DNA of 39,978 nt from Nitrospirota bacterium (GTDB lineage: Bacteria > Nitrospirota > Nitrospiria > JACQBZ01): assembly GCA_016200255.1 (NCBI GenBank), contig JACQFA010000001.1, forward strand, positions 1-39,978, written 5' to 3'. Under the pieces are notes generated by a model. It searched no databases, was not told the origin of the DNA, and saw only the letters and a list, made by a program, of their open reading frames with translations. This document shows positions 1 to 7,474 of the stretch, piece after piece. Position 1 is the first letter of the stretch. Each line of letters opens with the position of its first letter. The translations under genes were made by a program, and so were the position numbers.

Positions 1-522
1 CTGACCGTCCTGGATTGGGACGGGGCTTTTATTTTTGATCCGCAGGGGGACTTTGACGCGAACATCGAACTGTTCGAGATCACCAATCTTCAACTCCTGA
101 AATCCCGAATGCTCGATGAGGAGTTGGATGGGCGGCTGAAATCAACCCTGCAGTTGCTTCGCCGTAAACCGGAACAATCCTGGCTCCGTTCCAAACAGGT
201 TCGATCAGTGTTGAGGGAAATCATCCAGACCCGGACCACCTCGATCCTTGAATCCCAGGCGATCGAGCACAGCATTAAATTGATCGGCGATTGGTACACG
301 GCCCGGCTCTACGCCCTCATATCCAAGAAATTCCATCTGGACGAGTGGCGGCAAAACATCAGCGAGAAGCTGGACATTCTCGAAGACGCTTACACCATGG
401 CCGCGGAAAATTTTTCCATTTCCTTCAACACCACGCTCCAATTCATTCTGATCGGCGGCTGGTTTATTCTACAGGTCGGCTGGTTCGCCCTGCTGTTCAT
501 GGAACTCTACCTCGCAAAATAA
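1..522 (+). CDS. C-terminal fragment of a membrane-anchored helical protein (possibly RMD1/DUF155-like)
   Basis: The reading frame is open from the first base of the window, so the start lies upstream; 173 residues are visible. The fragment opens with a segment containing LDWDGAFIF and GDFD, continues as a charged, mostly helical region, and ends with one hydrophobic helix (about 24 residues, starting ILIGGWFILQ) followed by a short tail ending in LAK. A cytoplasmic helical domain closed by a C-terminal membrane anchor is the layout of the RMD1/Sif2 (DUF155) family, and a line such as LFEITNLQLL is compatible with it. I cannot confirm the family from this fragment, so function is left open. 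It ends about 30 bases before the fur promoter and looks unrelated to it. Confidence 0.6.
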   Translation: MTVLDWDGAFIFDPQGDFDANIELFEITNLQLLKSRMLDEELDGRLKSTLQLLRRKPEQSWLRSKQVRSVLREIIQTRTTSILESQAIEHSIKLIGDWYTARLYALISKKFHLDEWRQNISEKLDILEDAYTMAAENFSISFNTTLQFILIGGWFILQVGWFALLFMELYLAK

Positions 523-550
523 ACCGGAAGCGGCCTCCCCTAAATAGCGC

Positions 551-580
551 TTGACAAGAGGCAAGGCAATCCTGTATTTT
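551..580 (+). promoter_or_regulatory. sigma-70-type promoter of the fur-like gene
   Basis: A perfect -35 TTGACA (551-556) is followed after 18 bases by TATTTT (575-580). The predicted transcription start, near 587, falls inside the Fur box at 581-599. The TTG at 551 also opens a longer reading frame in phase with the regulator, but it is better read as the -35 element, which puts the real start at ATG 626. Confidence 0.65.
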
Positions 581-599
581 GAGAATCAGAATCAATATC
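581..599 (+). promoter_or_regulatory. Fur box (autoregulatory operator)
   Basis: The 19 bases from 581 match the classical 19-bp Fur box (GATAATGATAATCATTATC) at 15 positions. The same stretch reads as successive hexamers GAGAAT, CAGAAT, CAATAT. It begins directly after the -10 element and covers the expected transcription start, a position where bound repressor would block the promoter. Autoregulation of the downstream Fur-family gene is therefore the simplest reading. Confidence 0.7.
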
Positions 600-625
600 A
601 ATACAAACCGCGACCGGTGCGAGCC

Positions 626-1102
626 ATGCTGAAAGGGTCCTCCTTGTACAAAGAAGTCGCCTTGCTTAAAAATTACTTGACAAAGAACCGTTTAAAACTC
701 ACCCAGCAACGGGAGACGATCTTGGAGGCCTTCCTCCGAGTGGATCATATAACGGCTGAAGAACTGTATCGTGAAATTTCCAAAAAGAAGCGTCAACGTA
801 TGGGCCTGGCCACGATTTATCGAACCCTGAACCTCCTGTGCGAAATCGGAATCGGCCAGCAACGCCATTTCGACGAAAACCGTACGATTTTTGACAACGT
901 ACTCCACAAAAAACATCACGATCATCTGATTTGCAATAAATGCGACAAGATCATCGAGTTCGAATCCCCTGCCATCGAGCGCCTTCAGGAAGAAATGGCC
1001 GCCCGACACGGCTTTACACTGAACAACCACCGCCTGGAACTTTATGGGCATTGCCTCGACTGGAAAAAGTGCCGGGACTGGCAAAAATCGGCCGACCGTT
1101 AA
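626..1102 (+). CDS. Fur-family metal-responsive transcriptional regulator
   Basis: This 158-residue protein is the usual size for ferric uptake regulators, which are metal-bound dimeric repressors. The N-terminal winged helix carries the recognition-helix signature GLATIYRTLNLL (residues about 61-72). The C-terminal half holds the metal and dimerisation region: HKKHHDHLICNKC (His cluster plus a CxxC) and a final GHCLDWKKC, a C-x5-C variant of the usual C-terminal zinc pair. ATG 626 is preferred over the upstream TTG at 551, which lies in the promoter; both would be in frame. The Fur box over its own promoter and the adjoining FTR1 iron-permease genes argue for iron rather than peroxide or zinc sensing, but the subtype is inferred from context only. 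Confidence 0.88.
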   Translation: MLKGSSLYKEVALLKNYLTKNRLKLTQQRETILEAFLRVDHITAEELYREISKKKRQRMGLATIYRTLNLLCEIGIGQQRHFDENRTIFDNVLHKKHHDHLICNKCDKIIEFESPAIERLQEEMAARHGFTLNNHRLELYGHCLDWKKCRDWQKSADR

Positions 1103-1115
1103 ATTTTAAAAAATC

Positions 1116-1143
1116 TTTCATATGAAATCGAGAAGTATTTTCA
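1116..1143. promoter_or_regulatory. palindromic region between fur and the cupredoxin gene, possible second operator
   Basis: A perfect 12-bp palindrome TTTCATATGAAA occupies 1116-1127 in an AT-rich gap. Overlapping it, the 19 bases 1124-1142 match the Fur-box consensus at 12 positions, and TGAAAT/ATTTTCA forms an imperfect inverted repeat (1123-1143). No convincing -35/-10 pair is visible here. An operator controlling the iron-uptake genes is plausible but weakly supported. Confidence 0.35.
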
Positions 1144-1167
1144 CTAATATCTGAAATGAGGAGGGGC

Positions 1168-1506
1168 ATGCAACACCGCGGGTGGTTTGAAACCGGCTTT
1201 GCGTTCGGAATCCTGGCGTTGGCATTGGGAACGGCGGCCGCGGAGGATGAGCTTCGCGTCGTCATCAAAGATCATCAGTTCTCGCCTTCGGAAGTCAAGG
1301 TTAAGGCCAACACGAAACTGAAATTAATCATCAGCAATGAAGACGCGACGGCAGAAGAGTTCGAAAGCTTCAGTCTTAACCGGGAAAAGGTCGTACGAGC
1401 CGGTCAATCCATAACGATCTTCCTTCCTCCCCTCAAACCGGGCAGTTATGATTTCTTCGGCGATTTTCATCCGGATACGGCCAAGGGAAAGGTCATAGCA
1501 GAATAG
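1168..1506 (+). CDS. small periplasmic cupredoxin-fold protein lacking copper ligands
   Basis: The 112-residue product has a signal peptide ending in ALGTAAA and a single cupredoxin-like beta-sandwich of the type found with FTR1/EfeO iron systems (Cupredoxin_1 family; my recognition of the fold, not a search). The conserved stretch EEFESFSLNREKVV is present. Where a type-1 copper protein has its Cys/His/Met loop, this one reads FFGDFHPDTAKG, with no cysteine anywhere in the mature chain, so blue-copper binding is unlikely. Acidic residues (EEFES, GDFHPD) could hold iron instead; that is inference. ATG 1168 is chosen because GAGGAGG ends 4-5 bases upstream; the ATG at 1156 lies upstream of that ribosome site. 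FTR1 follows after 126 bases. Confidence 0.75.
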   Translation: MQHRGWFETGFAFGILALALGTAAAEDELRVVIKDHQFSPSEVKVKANTKLKLIISNEDATAEEFESFSLNREKVVRAGQSITIFLPPLKPGSYDFFGDFHPDTAKGKVIAE

Positions 1507-1567
1507 ATACCCATTTGCAGAATCTCTGGACGCCTGTCCAGCGAGCAAGGCGAGCGAGAGGGGGAGG

Positions 1568-1608
1568 CTCCATCCGGCTTCGCCGGTGGAGGGGGCGACG
1601 TGAGCCCC
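1568..1608. repeat. GC-rich double hairpin between cupredoxin and FTR1 genes
   Basis: Two adjacent stem-loops: CTCCA-T-CCGGC pairs with GCCGG-TGGAG around a TTC loop (1568-1591, one bulged T), and GGGGC (1592-1596) pairs with GCCCC (1604-1608). They sit in a purine-rich stretch (1535-1567) with recurring GCGAG units. No U tract follows, so this is not an ordinary intrinsic terminator. It resembles a REP-type dispersed palindrome. It lies in the putative transcript just ahead of the FTR1 ribosome site and could stabilise or attenuate the message. Confidence 0.55.
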
Positions 1609-1632
1609 TATAAATGAATAGGAGCAGATGGG

Positions 1633-2454
1633 ATGTTGGGAACATTTATAATCACATGGCGAGAGACGATCGAGGCGGCCCTGATTGTGGGCATCCTCCT
1701 CACTTATCTGAAAAAGATTGGCCAGTCCAAGCAGTTTCGTTTTGTGTACTGGGGAGCATTCTGGGCCGTGTTGGCCAGCCTGGCCTTTGCCGGCATATCC
1801 GAGTTCCTGTCCGCCTTCTTGCGGGATATCGGGCAGGACATATTTGAGGCGGCGATTCTATTTCTGGCCACGGCGGTTCTAACGCACATGGTCGTCTGGA
1901 TGCACCACAACGCCCGCGAGATTAAAGGGGAGCTGCAACAACAGGCTGAACTGGCGATTTCCAAAAACCGGTTATGGGCTCTCGCCACGCTGGCCTTTGT
2001 CGGCGTGTTCCGCGAAGGCATCGAGACCGTTTTATTTCTCTGGGGGTTATTTCTCCAGGGAGGCCGGTTTGAGTCCGTCGCACCGCCGGTCATGGGGGGC
2101 CTGCTGGGCGTCGGGCTCGGAGTGTTAATGACATGGCTTTTCTTCAAAGGGTTCGGCCATCTCGATCTGAGGCCGTTTTTCAGAGTGAGCGGGATGATTT
2201 TAATTTTCATGTCGGCCGGGATGCTGTCATCCGGAATCGGTAAACTGGTCGCCGCGGGACTCGTCCCGCCGTTGATCGAACCGATCTGGAACACCTCCCG
2301 GCTCCTGAGCGAACGGTCATTTATCGGTTCGCTCGTGGCGGGCATTTTCGGATACCGCTCCAGTCCATCGTTGATCCAGGTGATCTTCTACCTGCTTTAT
2401 TTCCCAATCACGCTGATCTGGCTCCGACGGCAAAGCCACGACCTGGCGCAGTGA
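1633..2454 (+). CDS. FTR1-family high-affinity iron permease (EfeU-like)
   Basis: FTR1 proteins move iron through the inner membrane. This 273-residue protein has about seven hydrophobic helices and both signature REXXE motifs that bind iron: RETIE at residues 10-14 in the first helix and REGIE at 127-131 in the fourth. A further Glu (E72, DIFEAA) lies in a membrane segment. The ATG at 1633 is preceded by AGGAG 8 bases upstream, and the first REXXE sits at the usual distance from the N-terminus. The gene is flanked by two cupredoxin genes; EfeO (imelysin) and EfeB (peroxidase), the usual partners of EfeU, are not encoded nearby. The downstream gene starts inside its stop codon (GTGA), so the two are translationally coupled. 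Confidence 0.93.
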   Translation: MLGTFIITWRETIEAALIVGILLTYLKKIGQSKQFRFVYWGAFWAVLASLAFAGISEFLSAFLRDIGQDIFEAAILFLATAVLTHMVVWMHHNAREIKGELQQQAELAISKNRLWALATLAFVGVFREGIETVLFLWGLFLQGGRFESVAPPVMGGLLGVGLGVLMTWLFFKGFGHLDLRPFFRVSGMILIFMSAGMLSSGIGKLVAAGLVPPLIEPIWNTSRLLSERSFIGSLVAGIFGYRSSPSLIQVIFYLLYFPITLIWLRRQSHDLAQ

Positions 2455-2882
2455 ACCCGATGCGTTTCATCCTTACATGCGGCCTTCTCACCTTGACCGT
2501 CCTGTCGGTCGATTTCTCGACCGGATCGGGCCGAGTTGATGCCCAAACAGAATGGCAGACCTTCGAGATCAAGGCGGATGAGTACAGCTTCACCCCCAAC
2601 CGGATTCAGGCTAAAGCGGATCGCCCGCTGGAGTTGGTCGTTATAAATGAAGGACATGAACCGCATCAATTCCGGTCGTCCCTTTTTAAAAATCAAATGA
2701 TCGAAGTGCAAATCGGAGAGAACGTCGTCCGGGGCCGTGGAATCGAGGTCGTGGATATCGCGGCCGGTGCGACGGCGAGAATCAGGCTTCTCTCCCCGCC
2801 TCCGGGACAGTTTGATTTCCAGTGCCGCATCCCCAGCCATCATGGAATGGACGGGATGCTCCTGATCGAGACCGATAAATAA
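2451..2882 (+). CDS. periplasmic type-1 copper cupredoxin
   Basis: A 143-residue exported cupredoxin with a signal peptide of about 32 residues (cleavage near RVDAQ). Unlike the protein upstream of FTR1 it carries a full set of candidate type-1 copper ligands: His72 (EPHQF), Cys125, His130 or His131, and Met133 or Met136 in QCRIPSHHGMDGM. This is the C-x4-H-x-M loop of plastocyanin-like electron carriers. GTG 2451 overlaps the FTR1 stop by four bases; ATG 2460 is an in-frame alternative. By analogy with eukaryotic Fet3/Ftr1, where ferrous iron is oxidised before FTR1 takes it up, this protein might accept electrons from Fe(II). That role is inference. Confidence 0.85.
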   Translation: MNPMRFILTCGLLTLTVLSVDFSTGSGRVDAQTEWQTFEIKADEYSFTPNRIQAKADRPLELVVINEGHEPHQFRSSLFKNQMIEVQIGENVVRGRGIEVVDIAAGATARIRLLSPPPGQFDFQCRIPSHHGMDGMLLIETDK

Positions 2883-3682
2883 TGAGCCCCTTTTATCCAT
2901 GGAGCGATCGGATTTTTGGAGTAACAGCGGGTTTCGTCCTTGCGGGCTTGTTGGGCCTTTCGCCGCCGGCGCAGGCGCTCGATTTTAAGGTCTATCCATA
3001 CAACACACCAAACGAAGACGAGGTGGAACTGGCCTATTGGTGGACCGACTTCGTCCAATCGGACAAGCGCTATAACTACTTTGGGAAGGTTCTGGACAAA
3101 CAGGGCCTGCAACAACAGTCCCTGGAGATCGAATACGGGATGACGGATCGCTGGACCATCGCCGGATATGCCGATTTTGAAAAACCGAAGGACGGGGATT
3201 TCAAATACGTCCAGGCACGTGCGGTGATGAGTCGATACCGTTTCTTCGAACAGGGCGAACGGTTTCTCGATGGAGCGGTCGAAATCGAGTACTATCTCCC
3301 TTACAAGAAATATAGCAATGGTGAAAAGGTTGAGACGCGGGTCATCATTGAAAAAGACATCCGGCAGATTTCCATCATGCTGAATCCTATTTTCGAAAAG
3401 GATGTCAGCGGGTCGGAGGTCGAAGCAGGAATGGAGTTCGAGTATGCCGCGGGCCTGTATTTTAGGGCGACGCCTCTGCTGACGCCCGGCCTGGAATTCT
3501 ACGGCGTCATGGGCGAATTGAGCAACATGAAACCGAAGGACCAGCAGGAGCATTATATCTTCCCGCGTCTGGGACTCAAACTCGGACACCGCGCGAAGTT
3601 CGATCTCGGATACGGGTTCGGACTAACCCAAGCCAGCGACGACCGGGTGATCAAGGCCATCCTGGAACTGGAATTCCCATAA
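2882..3682 (+). CDS. predicted outer-membrane beta-barrel protein of the iron locus
   Basis: The 266-residue product begins with a signal peptide (hydrophobic stretch about residues 12-30, cleavage after AQA). The remainder is built of alternating polar/aromatic strands such as VEIEYYLPY, MEFEYAAGLYF and LDLGYGFGL-like segments, with a final strand ILELEFP, as expected for a small outer-membrane barrel. I recognise no named family. The ATG shares a base with the stop codon of the copper cupredoxin, so it belongs to the same operon. An outer-membrane pore or metal-entry channel for the FTR1 system is the contextual guess. It is followed after two bases by rlmI, which is probably unrelated in function. 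Confidence 0.7.
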   Translation: MSPFYPWSDRIFGVTAGFVLAGLLGLSPPAQALDFKVYPYNTPNEDEVELAYWWTDFVQSDKRYNYFGKVLDKQGLQQQSLEIEYGMTDRWTIAGYADFEKPKDGDFKYVQARAVMSRYRFFEQGERFLDGAVEIEYYLPYKKYSNGEKVETRVIIEKDIRQISIMLNPIFEKDVSGSEVEAGMEFEYAAGLYFRATPLLTPGLEFYGVMGELSNMKPKDQQEHYIFPRLGLKLGHRAKFDLGYGFGLTQASDDRVIKAILELEFP

Positions 3683-3684
3683 CC

Positions 3685-4869
3685 ATGATCCCGCTTCCAA
3701 CGCTCACACTCAAACCCCAAACCGCCAAACGATTCAAGACCGGACATCCCTGGATATTCTCAAACGAGCTCGTCCGGCTGCCGAAGGAACTGGAAGCCGG
3801 ACAGATTGTCGATCTCAAAAACCATCTGGGAGAATGGGTCGGCCGCGGTTATTTCAATCCACGATCCCTGATTGCGGTTCGTCTGCTCACCCGGAAACCG
3901 GTCGCCATTGACGAGAGTTTTCTTGAAATAAAGCTTCGGCAGGCGCAGGCCCTTCGCGAACAATGGCTGCCGGATGAGGCGGCCTATCGGATCGTTTTCG
4001 GAGAGGCCGACGGCCTCCCGGGGCTGGTCATCGACCGGTATGGCTCCGTACCCGCCGCCCAGCTTCTTACCGCGGGGATGGATCGGCTCATCGAACCGAT
4101 CGTCCGGGTATTGGTCAAACGGTATCAACCGGCCACCGTAATTGCGCGCAATGATACCGCCAGCCGAGTCCTTGAAGGGCTGCCGCAGGAAAAACGCCTC
4201 CTCTATGGAGAGATCCCGTCCTCACTCTTGATTCAAAAAAACGGCCTGTCCTTTGAAGTGGACGCATGGGATGGCCAGAAGACCGGATTCTTTTTGGACC
4301 AGTCCGAGAACTATCGTTGTCTTGAGGAATGGGCGCGCGGCTCACGCGTTCTCGATGCCTTCTGCTATACCGGCGCCTGGGGGCTCCACGCGGCCAAGTA
4401 CGGCGCGAAATCCGTTTTGGGGATGGACAGCTCGGAAAGAGCGATCCTTCAGTCACGGGCAAACGCGGAACGAAACGGGCTCGGCTCCATCTGCCGTTTT
4501 ATAAAAGAAGACGTCTTTGAAGGTCTTCGCCGTCTTCAGTCCGCCGGCGATCGGTTCGACCTGATCGTTTTGGATCCGCCAGCCTTTGCCAAGAGCCGTC
4601 AGAAGGTCAAGGAGGCGATCCGGGGATACAAAGAGATCAACCGGCTGGCGATGATGCTGCTGTCGTCGAACGGTGCCCTGATCACCTGTTCCTGCTCGCA
4701 TTTGATCGGACTTGAGATGTTTCGCGACATGCTTGTCTCGGCCGCGGCCGATGCCCAACGATCGTTTTATATCGCGGACTGGCGCACCCAGGGCCGCGAC
4801 CATCCGATCGTGCTGGGAATTCCGGAGACGCACTATCTAAAATGTGTGGTGCTGCAGGCGACCTCTTAA
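3685..4869 (+). CDS. rlmI: class I SAM-dependent rRNA methyltransferase, RlmI-like
   Basis: RlmI methylates C5 of a cytosine in 23S rRNA (C1962 in E. coli). This 394-residue protein has the family's length and order: an N-terminal PUA domain (about 1-75, with HPWIFSNEL), a linker domain with VIDRYG, then a Rossmann methyltransferase domain. The SAM-binding motif is VLDAFCYTGAWGLHAAKYG (about 225-243), the catalytic-loop motif LDPPAFAKS, and the closing CSCSHL provides the conserved cysteines of m5C enzymes. The start ATG lies two bases after the preceding stop and has no evident Shine-Dalgarno, so translation may depend on coupling. The call is firm for family, slightly less so for the exact target base. 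Confidence 0.88.
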   Translation: MIPLPTLTLKPQTAKRFKTGHPWIFSNELVRLPKELEAGQIVDLKNHLGEWVGRGYFNPRSLIAVRLLTRKPVAIDESFLEIKLRQAQALREQWLPDEAAYRIVFGEADGLPGLVIDRYGSVPAAQLLTAGMDRLIEPIVRVLVKRYQPATVIARNDTASRVLEGLPQEKRLLYGEIPSSLLIQKNGLSFEVDAWDGQKTGFFLDQSENYRCLEEWARGSRVLDAFCYTGAWGLHAAKYGAKSVLGMDSSERAILQSRANAERNGLGSICRFIKEDVFEGLRRLQSAGDRFDLIVLDPPAFAKSRQKVKEAIRGYKEINRLAMMLLSSNGALITCSCSHLIGLEMFRDMLVSAAADAQRSFYIADWRTQGRDHPIVLGIPETHYLKCVVLQATS

Positions 4870-4883
4870 CGAAGGATAGAGGA

Positions 4884-5954
4884 ATGAGAAAAAGAATCCA
4901 TGCACGGTGGGTGAGAATCGGTTGGATCCTTCTGACATTGATTCTGGCGCAGTGCTCGACGTCATCCCGACCTCGAACGTGGGTCGCAGGGTGGCAGGAC
5001 GCCATTCCCATGACCACGCCGAGGACCGGGGCGAAGGCTGTCGCAGTTCACGACTACGTCTACGTCCTCGGCGGCGGAGAAGGCATCCCGGGACCGGGCA
5101 CGGTTCACCGCAGCGTGGAATATGCCCGAATCCGTCCGGACGGAACGCTTGAGACATGGAAAACAACCAGCCCGATGAACACGCCGCGGATATTTCTGGC
5201 GACGGCCCGGGCCGGTGATGTGATCTATGCGCTGGGCGGAGAATATTTTCCGGAAGGACAGATGCATCTTCTGAACAGTGTTGAGTGGGCCCGGGTTGGA
5301 ACCGACGGCCCATTGGGGCCCTGGCATGATGCGAGCACCATGCTGACACCGCGACGCTCCCCGACAGCCGCGGTGGTGGGCGACTATCTCTATGCCATGG
5401 GAGGATATAATGGGGTCTTTCTTCGCACCGTGGAACGGGCCCGGATACTGGCCGACGGAGAACTGGGCCCCTGGGAATGGGTTCCCCAATCCCTGACCAC
5501 CAGCCGCTATATTCATGGCGGCGCGGCGGTGGGGAATCGGATCTACGTCGTCGGCGGTCATCTCATGGAAAGCGGCCGCGGGAGCAGCGCGGCGGAATGG
5601 GCGACCGTCGGCCCGGACGGTCAGATCAATTCCTGGAAACCCACCAGCGCGCTGCTCCAATCCCGCTTTCTCGCTGGGTCAACCGCCGCGGGTGAATCAA
5701 TCTTTGTCATCGGCGGATACGACGGCCGATACTTGTCGTCCGTCGAGCAGGCACGGATCCAGCCGGACGGAAACCTGGGCCCATGGAGCCAGACCACGCC
5801 GCTCCCCACACCCAGGGAAGGCCCGGCGGTGGCGGCTCATGGAAATAGGATTTATGTCATGGGGGGATCCAATTCAGGGGTTTTTCTGCGGACCGCGGAA
5901 TGGGCCGAGGTGGATTCGGACGGACATTTAGGATACTGGCACAGTGAGCAATGA
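4884..5954 (+). CDS. exported kelch-like repeat protein, possibly a lipoprotein
   Basis: The 356-residue protein has a basic N-terminus, a hydrophobic segment and Cys24 in the context LILAQC. Gln at -1 is unusual for a lipobox, so lipidation is uncertain. The rest is six repeats of about 52 residues, each with a kelch-type strand (YVLGG, YALGG, YAMGG, YVVGG, FVIGG, YVMGG) and a strongly conserved second element of the form SVEWARI-x-PDG-x-LGPW. A six-bladed beta-propeller is predicted. ATG 4884 is preferred because AGGATAGAGG stands just upstream; the longer in-frame start at 4842 overlaps rlmI. The ligand or partner of the propeller cannot be told from sequence. Confidence 0.8.
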   Translation: MRKRIHARWVRIGWILLTLILAQCSTSSRPRTWVAGWQDAIPMTTPRTGAKAVAVHDYVYVLGGGEGIPGPGTVHRSVEYARIRPDGTLETWKTTSPMNTPRIFLATARAGDVIYALGGEYFPEGQMHLLNSVEWARVGTDGPLGPWHDASTMLTPRRSPTAAVVGDYLYAMGGYNGVFLRTVERARILADGELGPWEWVPQSLTTSRYIHGGAAVGNRIYVVGGHLMESGRGSSAAEWATVGPDGQINSWKPTSALLQSRFLAGSTAAGESIFVIGGYDGRYLSSVEQARIQPDGNLGPWSQTTPLPTPREGPAVAAHGNRIYVMGGSNSGVFLRTAEWAEVDSDGHLGYWHSEQ

Positions 5955-5981
5955 TCAACAGAAGGAACAGACCCTATCGCT

Positions 5982-6011
5982 AAAAAACCACGAGGATTAT
6001 TCCTCCGGTTT
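5982..6011 (-). terminator. intrinsic terminator of the small Cys protein gene
   Basis: Read on the minus strand, AAACC-G-GAGGA pairs with TCCTC-GT-GGTTT around a loop of about four bases that includes the stop codon, and is followed by a run ending in TTTTTT (six A on the plus strand, 5982-5987). The plus strand has no matching U run, so it serves the minus-strand gene; it also separates this gene from the convergent kelch gene. Confidence 0.65.
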
Positions 6012-6308
6012 CAGCATCGCGCATTTGGCGAAACGGCCGTTTTCATTGATCAGGGCTTCGCCGAGCCGCCGGGCACAGGCATCGGAACAGGCGGCAAAGA
6101 TCAAGCGGTAACCCTCGCCGTAGGCCCGGGATCCCACGCGAACCGGAGCCGCGAAAAGGGAACGATTCGACCGCCGCAGCGGCACGTCCACAAAAACCTC
6201 CCCGGCCTTGACCGGTTCCGAATCGCTCGATCCGACGCCGTGAACCACTTCACTCAATGCCCCTCCGCACCATGCGCACTCGCCGGCGATCTGCGCGTTC
6301 GTCTTCAC
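5997..6308 (-). CDS. small hypothetical protein with CxxC and CxxxC pairs
   Basis: A 103-residue soluble protein of unknown function. It has Cys pairs near the start (CAWCGG, residues 11-16) and towards the end (ACSDACARRL), plus another Cys in KCAMLK, suggesting a zinc-ribbon-like or metal-binding fold. No family is recognised. The GTG start is supported by GGGAG seven bases upstream. It follows the DUF4202 gene by 31 bases on the same strand and ends in its own intrinsic terminator, so it is probably the last gene of that unit. Confidence 0.65.
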   Translation of the reverse strand: MKTNAQIAGECAWCGGALSEVVHGVGSSDSEPVKAGEVFVDVPLRRSNRSLFAAPVRVGSRAYGEGYRLIFAACSDACARRLGEALINENGRFAKCAMLKPEE

Positions 6309-6339
6309 TTATCCACTCCCGATCGCAACGCGTTCATCA

Positions 6340-6918
6340 TCATGTCAAGCTGGCGATCAGCTTCTTGACCCGGGAGTCCAGCGGAAGGTCCAGCGCCAGC
6401 CGTCGGGCGGCGGCACTCATTTTGGACCAGGCGCCCTCCAAGATCCGTTGGACTTTCGTCTCGTCCCATCGGGCCAGATAATCCTCCAGTTTGATTTCAA
6501 GAAAGGCGAGCACATCGGCATCTTCCAAAAGTTGCGTATCCGGATCACTGGGATGGCGATGCCCGGTGATGATACGCTTGACCTCCCGGACGATCGCGTC
6601 CGAATAGCCGACGCGCTTTAAAATCTCGGCCGCGGCATCCGCCGCGAGTGTTGACGTCGCCGCGCGCCACTGATGATAACCGCCAATGTCCATGCGGTAG
6701 CGATTCCTCGGAATTTCCCAGCGTCTTAGCGTATGAGATCGCGCCGCCAACCGGATATCTTCGGGCGCGGAGGGATCGAGCCGCTCAACCCAGGCATAGA
6801 CTTTCCGGGCAAAAATGAGTTCACGGGCATACGATTTCCGGCCGACCGTCTGTTGACGGAGATCCTCCCCGTTGACCCGGTCGAATTCTTTGATCGCTGT
6901 TTCAAGCAGTTTGTTCAT
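6340..6918 (-). CDS. DUF4202 family protein
   Basis: The 192-residue product matches the DUF4202 family by its characteristic stretches: ELIFARKVYAWVERL, LAARSHTLRRWEIPR, YHQWR and LLEDADVLAFLEIKLE. The length is normal for the family. The biochemical role is not established as far as I know; the spaced His and Asp residues (ARSHTLRRW, LEDAD) recall HD-type metal-dependent hydrolases, but this is only a resemblance. ATG 6918 is preferred; a TTG at 6936 would add six residues and neither has a strong ribosome site. The gene starts about 40 bases beyond the rnpB terminator and may be read partly by read-through. Confidence 0.8.
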   Translation of the reverse strand: MNKLLETAIKEFDRVNGEDLRQQTVGRKSYARELIFARKVYAWVERLDPSAPEDIRLAARSHTLRRWEIPRNRYRMDIGGYHQWRAATSTLAADAAAEILKRVGYSDAIVREVKRIITGHRHPSDPDTQLLEDADVLAFLEIKLEDYLARWDETKVQRILEGAWSKMSAAARRLALDLPLDSRVKKLIASLT

Positions 6919-6955
6919 ATTTTTTGGAATGGCCAACCGATCCGGGCGAGCCTAT

Positions 6956-7414
6956 AAAAAAGCGTACTGAAGCGGTTCGTAAGCCGAGTTCTGTACCCCT
7001 TTGGATCGCTCCGCCGGGGTGGCGACCATTTCTCTGGGATCCCGATTACTCGGAACCTCAAGCAACCAACCCGTTCCGCCCGGGATTTAACTCCGCTTCA
7101 GACGGGCCGTCCTAGGGTCCTCGCGGACCAAGCGGAACCTATTTGGTCTTGCTCCGGATGGGGTTTGCCGTGCCCCCGCCGTCACCGGCGGGGCGGTGAG
7201 CTCTTACCTCGCCGTTTCACCCTTGCCCAAATGAGTCTGAGATGGCTGGAGCTCCCTGCCACCTCTTCCTCACCGTCGGCGGTCTGTTCTCTGTGGCACT
7301 TTCCGTCCCCTCGCGAGGCCTGGGCGTTACCCAGCATCTTGCCCTCTGGAGCTCGGACTTTCCTCACCCCGCGTGTTCGTGCGAGGCGCAATCACCTGAA
7401 CCACTTCAGTACGC
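6956..7414 (-). ncRNA. rnpB: RNase P RNA (bacterial class A type)
   Basis: RNase P RNA is the catalytic part of the enzyme that trims tRNA 5' ends. Conserved pieces are readable on the minus strand: GAGGAAAGTCCGAGCTCC (P4 and following, near 7350-7369), GTGCCACAGAGAACAGACCGCC (near 7271-7295) and ACAGAACTCGGCTTACG (3' conserved block, near 6979-6995). The ends are fixed by a 17-bp P1 helix: 7398-7414 pairs with 6962-6978, with a single G-U pair. Six U residues (6956-6961) follow P1, so the helix probably doubles as the intrinsic terminator. The mature RNA is then about 453 nt. The reading frames drawn through this region are spurious. Confidence 0.95.
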
Positions 7415-7420
7415 GTGCAT

Positions 7421-7450
7421 ACTATACACCGTCCGACGGCGCTACTGCAA
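7421..7450 (-). promoter_or_regulatory. rnpB promoter
   Basis: On the minus strand TTGCAG (7445-7450) and TATAGT (7421-7426) are separated by 18 bases. The first base of the P1 helix at 7414 lies seven bases downstream of the -10, exactly where transcription should begin, which supports both the promoter and the RNA 5' end. Confidence 0.75.
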
Positions 7451-7474
7451 GCCTCCATTATTTCCGGCTGGCCC

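Noticed and set aside
1568..1608. Intrinsic terminator between cupredoxin and FTR1
   Set aside because: Strong hairpins but no U tract on either side.
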